NCBI GenBank assembly: GCA_020636845.1
Contig: JACJXD010000013.1
Coordinates: 1-22,192 of the forward strand
Direction of reading: 5' to 3'
Source of the DNA: Bacteroidales bacterium
GTDB lineage: Bacteria > Bacteroidota > Bacteroidia > Bacteroidales > Tenuifilaceae
Length of the DNA: 22,192 nucleotides
The notes below the pieces were generated by a model, which saw only the letters and a program-made list of their open reading frames with translations, was not told the origin of the DNA and made no database searches. Numbering within the stretch: position 1 is the stretch's first letter; each line of letters opens with the position of its first letter. Of the stretch, positions 1 through 7,515 are shown piece after piece. The translations under genes were made by a program, and so were the position numbers.

Positions 1-1
1 C

Positions 2-541
2 AAGCATCATAAGGGCTACTTCGAAAAGTTTATAAAGGAAGCAGAAATCCTTGGTGTAGGAAATGAAACGCTACAAAGTATTTTTAGTAAGGTTTCATCC
101 TATCCGGTTGGTATTAGAAATAATGCAGGTGGATTTTATAACCATGTTATTTATTGGGAAGTTTTGCAGCCAAAGGGAAAGGATAATATTAGCCCGGTAC
201 TTGAAAATGCAATTATTCGTGATTTTGGGTCAATGGAAAATTTGAAAAAACAGCTATACGAAACATCCGTCAAGTTATTTGGTAGCGGCTGGGCATGGCT
301 TTCGGTTAATTCGGAAGGAAAACTCTTTGTTAGTTCAACACCCAATCAGGATAATCCGCTAATGGATTTAGCCGAACAGAGAGGCTTTCCCATATTAGGT
401 ATTGATGTGTGGGAACATGCTTACTACTTAGGCTATCAAAATAAACGTGCCGAATATGTTACTAAAGTATTGAACGCTTTAAATTGGCAGGTTATTTCTG
501 AATTTTACGATCAGGCAAATATGGAAAAAGCCCAGCATTAA
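2..541 (+). CDS. sodA: Superoxide dismutase, Mn-type (5' end missing)
   Basis: This enzyme converts superoxide to hydrogen peroxide and oxygen in the cytoplasm. The reading frame is open from base 2, so the N-terminus lies outside the window. The visible part starts at the conserved helix KHHKGYFEKF, whose first His is a metal ligand. It continues through NNAGGFYNHVIYW (second His ligand), FGSGWAWL, and DVWEHAYYLGY, which gives the Asp and His ligands. All visible ligands are intact. Two positions that separate Mn from Fe enzymes both look Mn-like: Gly rather than Gln in NNAGG, and Gln in the NQDNPLM loop. Cambialistic use of iron is possible, since SODs of this phylum are known to do this. 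The gene faces the endonuclease I gene convergently and shares a terminator with it. The family call is very secure; the metal assignment is inference. Confidence 0.96.
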   Translation, partial: KHHKGYFEKFIKEAEILGVGNETLQSIFSKVSSYPVGIRNNAGGFYNHVIYWEVLQPKGKDNISPVLENAIIRDFGSMENLKKQLYETSVKLFGSGWAWLSVNSEGKLFVSSTPNQDNPLMDLAEQRGFPILGIDVWEHAYYLGYQNKRAEYVTKVLNALNWQVISEFYDQANMEKAQH

Positions 542-553
542 CTGGGCTTTTTC
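524..553. terminator. Bidirectional hairpin terminator overlapping the SOD stop codon
   Basis: A perfect 12-bp inverted repeat pairs 524-535 with 542-553 around a 6-base loop, 536-541. The left arm is A-rich (GAAAAAGCCCAG) and the right arm ends in five T, so the hairpin has a GC core and a T-tract when read from either strand. It lies between the convergent SOD and endonuclease I genes, whose stop is at 569. The last SOD codons (Glu-Lys-Ala-Gln) form the left arm, and His plus TAA form the loop. Confidence 0.9.
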
Positions 554-568
554 TGTATATTATAAGAA

Positions 569-1966
569 TTACTGCTTAACAATCTTAACGAGTTTGTTGA
601 AATTGCTTCCGCTGATTTTTAATATGTAAATACCCTGTTTAAGATTATTTACATCAATAGTGTATAGTGAATTAACGTTATCTCGTTTAAAAATTTGTTT
701 TCCAATTAAATCAACCAAAACAATTCGATAATTACCCGACAAAGGTAGGTTTATATTTAATATGCTAGTCGTTGGGTTTGGATATACTCTAATGTTAGTT
801 GTATTATTATCGACAATATTGGTTGCAGATGTAATTGTAATAGAGAAGGATTGAGTGGTGGAGTTTGTTCCGTCGGAGGCAGAGAGTACCACATTGCCAG
901 TTCCAACATCGCCGGAGGAAGGAGTTCCTGAAAGGGTAGCCGTGCCATCTCCTGTAGAGGCAATGGTAAGCCAGTCGGGCTTAGTGGTGGCCGAAATGGT
1001 AATGGCAGAGCCATCGCCACCCGTTGCTGTTATGTTGTATGAGTATGCTGTGTTTACTGTTGCCGATGTTATCGGGGTACTGGTAAACGAAATGCTTCCG
1101 GTAGGCGTTCCCCATATTTCTTCGGCGTATTCGGGATGATCGATAAAAGGATTTCTGTTGTGCTGATAATCGTTGTAAACAGCGTTATTCCTGTCAATTT
1201 CTTTTTGGCTAACAGGGTCTTCTTTGTGCCAACGAAGTAAAAGTTGTACGTACCAATCTTTGTAGGCGGGATAAGAATTTCCTGCGAGGATTTCATCTCC
1301 ATCAGTTGCATTTCCAACCCAACTGGCAATAAGATTTTCGTATCGGGTTGCCATGTAAAAATAGGTGCGGGCAAAATCGCCTTTATACTCATCGATTGGC
1401 TCAAATTCGGTTAGTGTAGCTCCCGATTCTGTGGAAGTTCCCAACTTGCTGCCATTTAGCGAAGTCCACGATACGTTTTCTACATTACCAAAAATGTAAT
1501 TGCTTCTCATTCCGTTTACTTTTCCATCTGTAGGATAAATATGAAAAAGATCCGAATACATTGGCGAAGCATCGTTAAACCAACTTTTCGGAAACGAGTG
1601 CTCCCTGTTATAGCAATCGCCTTCGCTAGAATATGAGCCACACTGGTCAGTACTATAAGTATATTCGTAAGGTGGAGTTCCGCCCGGAATATCGGAATAC
1701 ATATCCCAAATTTTTCCGGAACTCTTTTCATCGGTATTTTGATAAGCAGTCCAAAGGCCACTATAACTTATAACGGTGTGATCTTTTATTGTGTTATAAA
1801 GCGCAGTTTTTAGTTCTGCTCCGGATTTTCCTTGTGCTGCATCGTAGTAGCCGCTAGGAATTTGTCCCAGCAAGATTTGAAACGAAAGGAGTAACGAAAT
1901 AAGCAACGTTCCTTTTCTTGTTAAAGACCTAAATTTTTCATTCAAAACACTAAGTCTATTTTTCAT
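569..1966 (-). CDS. Secreted endonuclease I family nuclease with He_PIG-like domain and T9SS sorting tail
   Basis: This is a predicted extracellular nonspecific DNase/RNase of the endonuclease I (EndA/NucM, PF04231) family. Residues 1-35 form a signal peptide with a rather long basic start before the hydrophobic stretch LLISLLLSFQILLG. The nuclease domain spans about 36-285. It carries the beta-beta-alpha-metal signature CYNREHSFPKSWF at 118-130, with His123 the expected general base, DLFHIYPTDG at 139-148, and the family-typical end RNPFIDHPEY at 271-280. An immunoglobulin-like He_PIG domain follows (about 290-378), with the hallmark pattern P-W-L and later LSGTP. The C-terminus (about 391-465, starting RVYPNP) is a type A T9SS sorting domain. 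The start is the only sensible ATG before the signal peptide. It is the last gene of the minus-strand block. The DNA for the He_PIG domain is clearly more GC-rich than the rest of the gene. Confidence 0.92.
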   Translation of the reverse strand: MKNRLSVLNEKFRSLTRKGTLLISLLLSFQILLGQIPSGYYDAAQGKSGAELKTALYNTIKDHTVISYSGLWTAYQNTDEKSSGKIWDMYSDIPGGTPPYEYTYSTDQCGSYSSEGDCYNREHSFPKSWFNDASPMYSDLFHIYPTDGKVNGMRSNYIFGNVENVSWTSLNGSKLGTSTESGATLTEFEPIDEYKGDFARTYFYMATRYENLIASWVGNATDGDEILAGNSYPAYKDWYVQLLLRWHKEDPVSQKEIDRNNAVYNDYQHNRNPFIDHPEYAEEIWGTPTGSISFTSTPITSATVNTAYSYNITATGGDGSAITISATTKPDWLTIASTGDGTATLSGTPSSGDVGTGNVVLSASDGTNSTTQSFSITITSATNIVDNNTTNIRVYPNPTTSILNINLPLSGNYRIVLVDLIGKQIFKRDNVNSLYTIDVNNLKQGIYILKISGSNFNKLVKIVKQ

Positions 1967-2036
1967 TATGTTTTTATTTTAATATGTTTTCGGACAATTT
2001 GGGAGTAGGATGTCATTCAGTGTTGTGTCGTATTCG

Positions 2037-2582
2037 TTAATTACAAATTACCTTATCAACGGGAATGTCGTGTTCGGCAGTTGGCACAACTTGTACAAGT
2101 TGAAATTTATACCCGATACCAATTTTTATTGCGTTAGAAAGCTTTGGTAAAAGTCTGTCGTAAAATCCTTTTCCTCTACCAAGCCTATTCCCTTTAATAT
2201 CGAAGGCAATTCCGGGAATAATGGCAAAATCTATTTCCGATGGATCTATTCGTTTTCCGGTTTTTGGTTCAAGAATTCCGTAGGAATTACTTTGTTCCAT
2301 GTTTTCGGGCGTTTCAAATTCTCGTAAGTCTAATTCCAGACCGACCATTACCGGAAGAATAACTTTTTTGGACTTGCTCCACTTAACCAAAAAGTCGTGA
2401 GTATTAATTTCATCGGGTAGCGACCAAAAAGCGAGAATTGTTGAAGCATTCTTAAATTCTTTCATTAATTCAATTTCCGAAAAAACCAACTGCTCACTAC
2501 TTTGTGCAATATCAATAGGAAGTATTTGCTTTTGGGCTTTTATGGACTTTCGCAAAACTTTTTTTAAGTCGTCGCTATTCAT
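2037..2582 (-). CDS. ygfA: 5-formyltetrahydrofolate cyclo-ligase
   Basis: This cytoplasmic enzyme (5-FCL, also called methenyltetrahydrofolate synthetase) uses ATP to convert 5-formyl-THF to 5,10-methenyl-THF, returning a dead-end folate to the one-carbon pool. At 181 residues it has normal family length. Visible signatures are the N-terminal helix KKVLRKSIKAQ, YGILEP at 101-106, which contributes to the folate pocket, and the ATP/phosphate-binding motif GNRLGRGKGFYDRLL at 131-145. It lies 38 bp downstream of the 953-residue protein and 70 bp upstream of endonuclease I, all on the minus strand. It is therefore probably carried on the same transcript, although its function does not relate obviously to the secreted products around it. 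Confidence 0.94.
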   Translation of the reverse strand: MNSDDLKKVLRKSIKAQKQILPIDIAQSSEQLVFSEIELMKEFKNASTILAFWSLPDEINTHDFLVKWSKSKKVILPVMVGLELDLREFETPENMEQSNSYGILEPKTGKRIDPSEIDFAIIPGIAFDIKGNRLGRGKGFYDRLLPKLSNAIKIGIGYKFQLVQVVPTAEHDIPVDKVICN

Positions 2583-2620
2583 ACTAAAAATCTATTTCAA
2601 ACTAATACGTAATTGTACGG

Positions 2621-5482
2621 CTAAAAGTTATTGGCATTTATTGCTCTGTTTCCGCTGTAAATGTCCATGTTTAAGTTAACAACCGAAAAAGAGGAAAAAT
2701 TGTTTCCTGCAAATCCATACCTATACGTTAACCTAAACGGGAAACGAGTCCGAAATAAGTGAAAATCTATGAATAGTTCATATCCAAAGGAATTCATTGT
2801 ATAACTTTTAGTGAAAAGTTGATCGCTTTCGACCATAGGATAGGAATTTTTTCCATAATCGTAAAATAAGTCAACAGATATTCTCTTGAGGTATATAAGC
2901 GAACGAATGGCCAAATCCGGATAAATAAGAGGAAAACAGTAATCTGCGGATAACGAGTAAAATGTTTGCGAAGGAAAATCGGAGTATCCACGGGGAAAAC
3001 TATATCGATTTGAGAAGTAAAAATTCTTTAAATACTGATGTTGATATTTCAAGGTAAACTGAAGCGAATGGTTGGTAAACATTCCGGGTAAAAACGTTTT
3101 TACATACAATGCGTTTAAGTTGCCAAGATTATTTCTGTTTGTTGGTGCAAATTCATTTTCGAATTTCGAAACGACTCCAAGCCTCGGAAAAATATCGCGG
3201 GTTGCAAGTTGTTGATACGAGTAAAAGGTTACTCCGGAGTGTACGGTGGTTAAACCCGAACGATAGCCTTCTGCGGCAGAAGAGTAAAGGTAATCGTTGG
3301 ATAAGGTAATGTTTGTAAACGGCTGTAAAAAAGTATAGAACGAATTATTGCTTAAAGTAACAGGTAAGGCCAACTCTACTTTTGCTTCCCAACGCTTTTC
3401 GTTTGTATAGATAATGTCGTTTGTAACGTCATAAACATCTGCATTGTAGTCGAATAACGAGTAGTTTGCATATATTACCGGCCACCAGCCAAGATACTTT
3501 ATTCCCGCCATAAACAGGTTGGAATTGCCATATCCGTAACCTATGGACGATATTGTAGTACCCGTTAAGTTTTGCGATAATAAAGTTATTCCCGGGCGAA
3601 GCGTTGAGGTCATCGAGGTTTGTGTTAAATCGTCAAAAACATTCACGTAAAAGGGCATCCAACTATGAAAGTTAAACAGATGCGTTAATTCTCTGTAGGG
3701 TTTCGATTCGTAATGCTTAGCATTTTCTGTTTGTGTAAAATGGTCATTTAACGAGTCGTTAGGAAAATCCAATGTTTCAATGTTGTTCTTAACAAGATTT
3801 TTTTCGTTTGCTAAAACTATTGTGTAACCCTTCGGTGTATATTCGGAAAAAGTAATGGTGTCGTTCTGTACGGAAGGATATTTTGAACCAAATGCAAGGG
3901 TGTTGTAATAGTTAAGTTTGCCGGAGTTTGTGTTGAAAACAACCAAGTTTTCGGCATTATCGATACTCGCGCTAAATATAATGTTATCGTTAAAAGCGAA
4001 AATAGAGTTTATGTTGTTGGTTGTGGGGCCAAACTCTTTAATAAGATTTTTGGCATTGCTGTCGAACGAAAAAATACATTTGCCTTTTGCTGTGGTTGCA
4101 AGAATATATAATTTGTTATTAGTTTGATTATATGCAAGTTCTAATGGTTCAATAAAACTATCGAAGGTAAATATTGTTTTTACTGTTTCGTTGCAAAACA
4201 AATTGATTGTCCAATTCCCATTAGTGGTATAACCTAAAAGATAAATACTGCTATCGTTATAAAAAGCAGGAGAATAATATCTGCCATGAAGGTTTATGAT
4301 GGTTTGTTTTCTGATCCTTGTATTGTTTAACAAATGAAGTTCCGTGCTGTTCAGGTAATCCCATCGCCAATGAGGTTTATATTCCACCCATGCGGTTTTC
4401 TGTTTTGAATATGCTGGTGATCCCTGTAATAATCCGGTGTTACAGAGTTTTTTTGTCTTTCTTGTTGATGTATTTATTAAAACAAAGGCAGGAGTTTTGT
4501 CGAGCGAAGTTCTGTAAGCAATAATTGTAGAATCATTTAATTTGAAGGGATATTGGTAATTTGTATAAACTTTTGGTTTGCGGACGGCTTGTAAAGAATC
4601 GGGTATTTCAGGTGTAGTATTTACTGTTGTTTTCCAGATACTGTCCTGATAATTTATGGCTTGTAGCGCCATGTGTTTGCGCGATAATCCGGTTTGATGT
4701 TTAAGTCCAAAGTAAAAAGTGAATGGGATAAACGGAAAATTGGCAGTATGCCGAATGGTTTTTGTCCATATTTTGTTTCCATACTTTATGTTTCCATAGT
4801 TAACAATCATGTAACCAAATGGATAATAGTTTGGAATATAATTTTTATAAGAACCTAAAAGCCATTTGTCGTACGAATAATTCTTTTTACCTGATAGGAA
4901 ATGAGCCCTGTAGTATTGTAAAAAATCAGCATCTCTGCCACGACCGGCTTTGCTGTAGTGTGTTTCGGCATAAACGGCATCGCCTTCCAAAAACCACGAA
5001 GGAACAAAACTCGCCGCTAAGCCAACGGCTTGTTGACCTATAAAAATTGAGTTGAATTTCACAAAGCCTTTGTTTAAGGCGTACATCTGCTTTACATGCC
5101 TCGATTCGTGAACGGCCAGTTGTTCGTGCCAAAGTTGAGCGTAACTATTAGTTGGATTTTGTGTTATTAGTTCCATTCGTCGAGGAGCCCAGGCAACAAA
5201 TCCGTTGGAAGCCGATGTATGGTTGTGCAAAACAACGTCTATTCTCCGATTGGTAATTCCATAATCCTGTCCGACTAACGAATCGTATTTTACCAATGAA
5301 TTTAGGTAATAATCCGAAATTTTTTCTGCATCAGATGGAAAAATCAGATTAATCTTACCGAACGATTTAACTCGCCATCTTGTTCCAAAGGCTTCCGTTC
5401 CTGTTGTATAGTATTGTGAAAAAACAGGCAAGGAAACAGAAAGTAAAGAAACTAGAAAGGCTATTTTAAAGAATTTTTTCAC
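2621..5482 (-). CDS. Predicted gluzincin-like / beta-propeller / outer-membrane beta-barrel protein
   Basis: I do not recognise a named family for this 953-residue protein, but three parts can be seen. A signal peptide (1-22, ending VFSQ) is followed by a peptidase MA-like gluzincin domain. It has HESRH at 125-129, fitting HExxH, and PSWFLEGDAVYAE at 161-173, where Glu166 is the likely third zinc ligand. Residues about 290-590 contain repeated short beta-strand units resembling a TolB/WD-type propeller. From about 600 to the C-terminus, alternating aromatic strands resemble an outer-membrane beta-barrel, for example GYGYGNSNLFMAGIKYLGWW and the late FRTRFPFRLTYRYGFAG. It may be a surface-anchored protease or a secretion accessory protein. 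The start codon is GTG, forced by an in-frame TAA nine bases upstream and supported by the signal peptide start MKKFFK. Protease activity is inference. Confidence 0.75.
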   Translation of the reverse strand: MKKFFKIAFLVSLLSVSLPVFSQYYTTGTEAFGTRWRVKSFGKINLIFPSDAEKISDYYLNSLVKYDSLVGQDYGITNRRIDVVLHNHTSASNGFVAWAPRRMELITQNPTNSYAQLWHEQLAVHESRHVKQMYALNKGFVKFNSIFIGQQAVGLAASFVPSWFLEGDAVYAETHYSKAGRGRDADFLQYYRAHFLSGKKNYSYDKWLLGSYKNYIPNYYPFGYMIVNYGNIKYGNKIWTKTIRHTANFPFIPFTFYFGLKHQTGLSRKHMALQAINYQDSIWKTTVNTTPEIPDSLQAVRKPKVYTNYQYPFKLNDSTIIAYRTSLDKTPAFVLINTSTRKTKKLCNTGLLQGSPAYSKQKTAWVEYKPHWRWDYLNSTELHLLNNTRIRKQTIINLHGRYYSPAFYNDSSIYLLGYTTNGNWTINLFCNETVKTIFTFDSFIEPLELAYNQTNNKLYILATTAKGKCIFSFDSNAKNLIKEFGPTTNNINSIFAFNDNIIFSASIDNAENLVVFNTNSGKLNYYNTLAFGSKYPSVQNDTITFSEYTPKGYTIVLANEKNLVKNNIETLDFPNDSLNDHFTQTENAKHYESKPYRELTHLFNFHSWMPFYVNVFDDLTQTSMTSTLRPGITLLSQNLTGTTISSIGYGYGNSNLFMAGIKYLGWWPVIYANYSLFDYNADVYDVTNDIIYTNEKRWEAKVELALPVTLSNNSFYTFLQPFTNITLSNDYLYSSAAEGYRSGLTTVHSGVTFYSYQQLATRDIFPRLGVVSKFENEFAPTNRNNLGNLNALYVKTFLPGMFTNHSLQFTLKYQHQYLKNFYFSNRYSFPRGYSDFPSQTFYSLSADYCFPLIYPDLAIRSLIYLKRISVDLFYDYGKNSYPMVESDQLFTKSYTMNSFGYELFIDFHLFRTRFPFRLTYRYGFAGNNFSSFSVVNLNMDIYSGNRAINANNF

Positions 5483-5532
5483 TTTTTGTTATTTTCGAAA
5501 TATAAGTATAAACGGTTTCAAAATTTAACTGC

Positions 5533-6795
5533 TTAATATGAATTATGTAGCACTTTAAATGTTATCGATTTATTATTTGAAAATCTTACAGATACAATTA
5601 AAAGGCCTGTTTGTGCATCGGCTATATTTAAGTTTACTTCATCTAAGTTGTTTGCGTTGTACTCCGTTAATTTTTTTCCTATAATGTTGTAAATACTAAC
5701 ACTTTTTATTTTAGTTGAAGGGTCAAAAGCTTTAATATTTAAGGTATTCGTAACAGGATTGTTGTACAAAATTTTTGGAGTACTATAATTATTGGAAACG
5801 GAACTGGTATTTGAATCATAGTAAAGTTGCATCCGAATGGGAAGATGGTCGGACATACTATATAGTGCGTTAAGTACATCGGTAGGAACACTGCTATTTT
5901 CTGGACTAATTAACGATTGGTTAAATCGGTTTCCATCCTGAGCAATTGTTTTGTAATCCACAAATTTTAACCCGTCGGTTCCGGAAATAATGTTTGAAGA
6001 GGAAAGTATAAAATCGAATCTATCGTCCATTCCTCCGGACGAAAAACACGGCTCCGAACTGCTATGTGTAGATTGCGAATGTATAAGCCTATAGTCGTAG
6101 TTATTATTCCAATCTCCAACTTGGTTTATTGGATCGTAGAACCTGAATTGAGAAGTGCCAATAGGAGTTGTAAATGTTGTAAAGGCTCCCTCCGAAGCAC
6201 GATAAAGATTCATATCGCCCATTAGCAGTACATTTCCTGTAATATTATTGGTCGAAATGTAGTTCATTATAGCAGTTGCCGCTGTGGTTCTATCTTCCTC
6301 ATCGCTGGAATAGCTGCCTGCTTTTAGGTGAGTTACAAAACAGTACAAGTAAATGTCGTCTGATTTTGCTGAACCTGAAGCGATTACTTTTAACTTGTAA
6401 ACATTTGTTTCTCTTGGCGAAGTGGATATTGTACTCTGGCTAATTAACTCTAACTTTTCGGAATTATAGTAAAGCATGTTGGCAAGAAAATCTCCGCTAA
6501 AATTAGCACGCAAGTATTTTGTTACTCCGTTTACGTTAAGTACATTGTTTTTAATTCGTTCAACACTGGCAATTGAAGCGTTAACTTCGTTTACGGTTAA
6601 AATATCAGGATTTACATATTCAACAATTGTGCGTAAATAGCCATCTTTACTATCCACATTATTAGTTTCCGAGGTGCAATCGTCATATTCCTTGTCATAA
6701 TACATTAAGTTATATTGCATAACGGTAAGAGTGTCTGCAAATAAATAATTAGTTAATGCAGTTAATAGTAAAAGTGTAAAAAATAATCTTTTCAT
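5533..6795 (-). CDS. Secreted endonuclease/exonuclease/phosphatase family protein with T9SS sorting tail
   Basis: This is a predicted extracellular metal-dependent phosphoesterase, most likely a DNase I-like nuclease. A signal peptide covers 1-20 (ending NYLFA). The EEP fold spans about 21-326 and shows the full catalytic set: Asn29 in MQYNL, the metal-binding Glu70 in TVNEV, His156 in VTHLK, Asp194 and Asn196 in GDMN, Asp261 in the RFDFIL strand, and Asp316-His317 in SDHLP. The last 80 or so residues (from about 340) match a T9SS type A sorting domain, with YNNPVTNTLNI, a central SVSIYNIIGKKL strand and a late FKVL ending. The gene sits 18 bp behind yciH and 50 bp before the 953-residue gene. 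Sphingomyelinase or other phosphatase activity cannot be excluded from sequence alone, because the EEP superfamily is broad. Confidence 0.88.
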   Translation of the reverse strand: MKRLFFTLLLLTALTNYLFADTLTVMQYNLMYYDKEYDDCTSETNNVDSKDGYLRTIVEYVNPDILTVNEVNASIASVERIKNNVLNVNGVTKYLRANFSGDFLANMLYYNSEKLELISQSTISTSPRETNVYKLKVIASGSAKSDDIYLYCFVTHLKAGSYSSDEEDRTTAATAIMNYISTNNITGNVLLMGDMNLYRASEGAFTTFTTPIGTSQFRFYDPINQVGDWNNNYDYRLIHSQSTHSSSEPCFSSGGMDDRFDFILSSSNIISGTDGLKFVDYKTIAQDGNRFNQSLISPENSSVPTDVLNALYSMSDHLPIRMQLYYDSNTSSVSNNYSTPKILYNNPVTNTLNIKAFDPSTKIKSVSIYNIIGKKLTEYNANNLDEVNLNIADAQTGLLIVSVRFSNNKSITFKVLHNSY

Positions 6796-6813
6796 GGTAA
6801 TTCCGTTTTTGTA

Positions 6814-7164
6814 CTACTTGCCAGATACTTTAATATTATATCCCCACTCTTTTAATAAATCTGCAACTTTATTTTTGAGTTCACCTTGAATGATTATTTC
6901 TCCCTCTTTAGTTGTTCCTCCAACTCCACATTTTGTTTTTAACTTTTTACTAAGTTCAACCAAATCAGAATCTGCACCGACAAAACCTTTTACCAGCGTT
7001 ACACATTTTCCACCTCGATTTTTGCGTTCAATACCCACTATTAAATATTGTTTTGAAGGATTAGGTGTAGTTACTATTCTCTCTTCATTTTCTTCTGGTT
7101 TATAATCGGGATTGGTTGAGTAAGCAAAACTCAGGCGTTCTTTCCAATCTTCTTCTTTTATCAT
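6814..7164 (-). CDS. yciH: SUI1/eIF1-like translation factor (YciH family)
   Basis: This is a bacterial homologue of eukaryotic initiation factor eIF1. E. coli YciH is reported to influence start-site fidelity and stress-time translation, but the role in this phylum is not settled. The protein is 116 residues. An acidic N-terminal tail of about 40 residues precedes the SUI1 fold, with the basic loop RKNRGGKCVT at 47-56 and the family core KCGVGGTTKEGEIIIQGE at 78-95, then a C-terminal amphipathic helix. It is the first gene of the minus-strand block and reads away from the DUF2723 gene across a 351-bp intergenic region. A promoter-like TAAATTTG box lies about 50 bp upstream of its ATG. Confidence 0.93.
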   Translation of the reverse strand: MIKEEDWKERLSFAYSTNPDYKPEENEERIVTTPNPSKQYLIVGIERKNRGGKCVTLVKGFVGADSDLVELSKKLKTKCGVGGTTKEGEIIIQGELKNKVADLLKEWGYNIKVSGK

Positions 7165-7215
7165 ATTTGTTATATTTTTAATTCAATATTAACGTGTTAG
7201 ATGCCAAAAGGGTCG

Positions 7216-7251
7216 CAAATTTATGTTTTTTGTGTCGATAATCGTGCCAAA
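7216..7251 (-). promoter_or_regulatory. Candidate Bacteroidota promoter for the yciH-led block
   Basis: Read on the minus strand, TAAATTTG (7216-7223) matches the Bacteroidota -7 consensus TAnnTTTG. A TTTG at 7248-7251 lies 24 bases upstream, slightly wider than the usual spacing for the -33 element. The leader to the yciH ATG would be about 45 bases. The motif match is seen; its use as a promoter is inferred. Confidence 0.4.
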
Positions 7252-7458
7252 ATTTAAGTAGATTATTTTTTACGAAATAATTTTATATTTGGTTTTTGTT
7301 AGCATTATGCATCATTAGCTGAATTTTGCATTTGGAAGTGGATAATCAATCATTAAAATTTTACATTTGTCGTTTGTTCAAATTTGGTACAAACAAATAT
7401 GAAAATATCATCTATTTAATGAATGATTTTGATAATTTGTAGGTAACGTATTTTTAGT

Positions 7459-7496
7459 ACAATATTCCATTTTGATATTGTGCAAGCCAATATTGG
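7459..7496. repeat. CAATATT-type inverted repeats upstream of the DUF2723 start
   Basis: ACAATAT (7459-7465) is an inverted repeat of ATATTGT (7475-7481), separated by 9 bases. It is followed at 7487-7496 by the perfect palindrome CCAATATTGG. Together this gives three related half-site-like elements in 38 bp, ending 19 bp before the GTG start. They could be an operator or an mRNA leader structure, or chance pairing in AT-rich DNA. Confidence 0.35.
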
Positions 7497-7515
7497 TAAT
7501 TAAAAAGTAAAACAC

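Larger units (their letters stand above)
7165..7515. promoter_or_regulatory. Divergent AT-rich intergenic region between yciH and the DUF2723 gene
   Basis: This 351-bp gap contains no convincing small gene. Directly visible are -7-like boxes: TATATTTG (7284-7291) and TACATTTG (7362-7369) on the plus strand, and TAAATTTG on the minus strand (7216-7223). Neither plus-strand box has a well-spaced TTG element upstream, so their use is uncertain. An imperfect stem is possible between 7365-7377 and 7389-7398, with a 3-base bulge. Close to the DUF2723 start there is a cluster of CAATATT-type repeats, listed separately. The region probably drives both flanking transcripts. Confidence 0.5.

Noticed and set aside
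855..1139. Plus-strand open frame of 94 codons opposite the endonuclease I gene
   Set aside because: It is a shadow of the GC-rich He_PIG coding stretch on the other strand. No domain or start context supports it.
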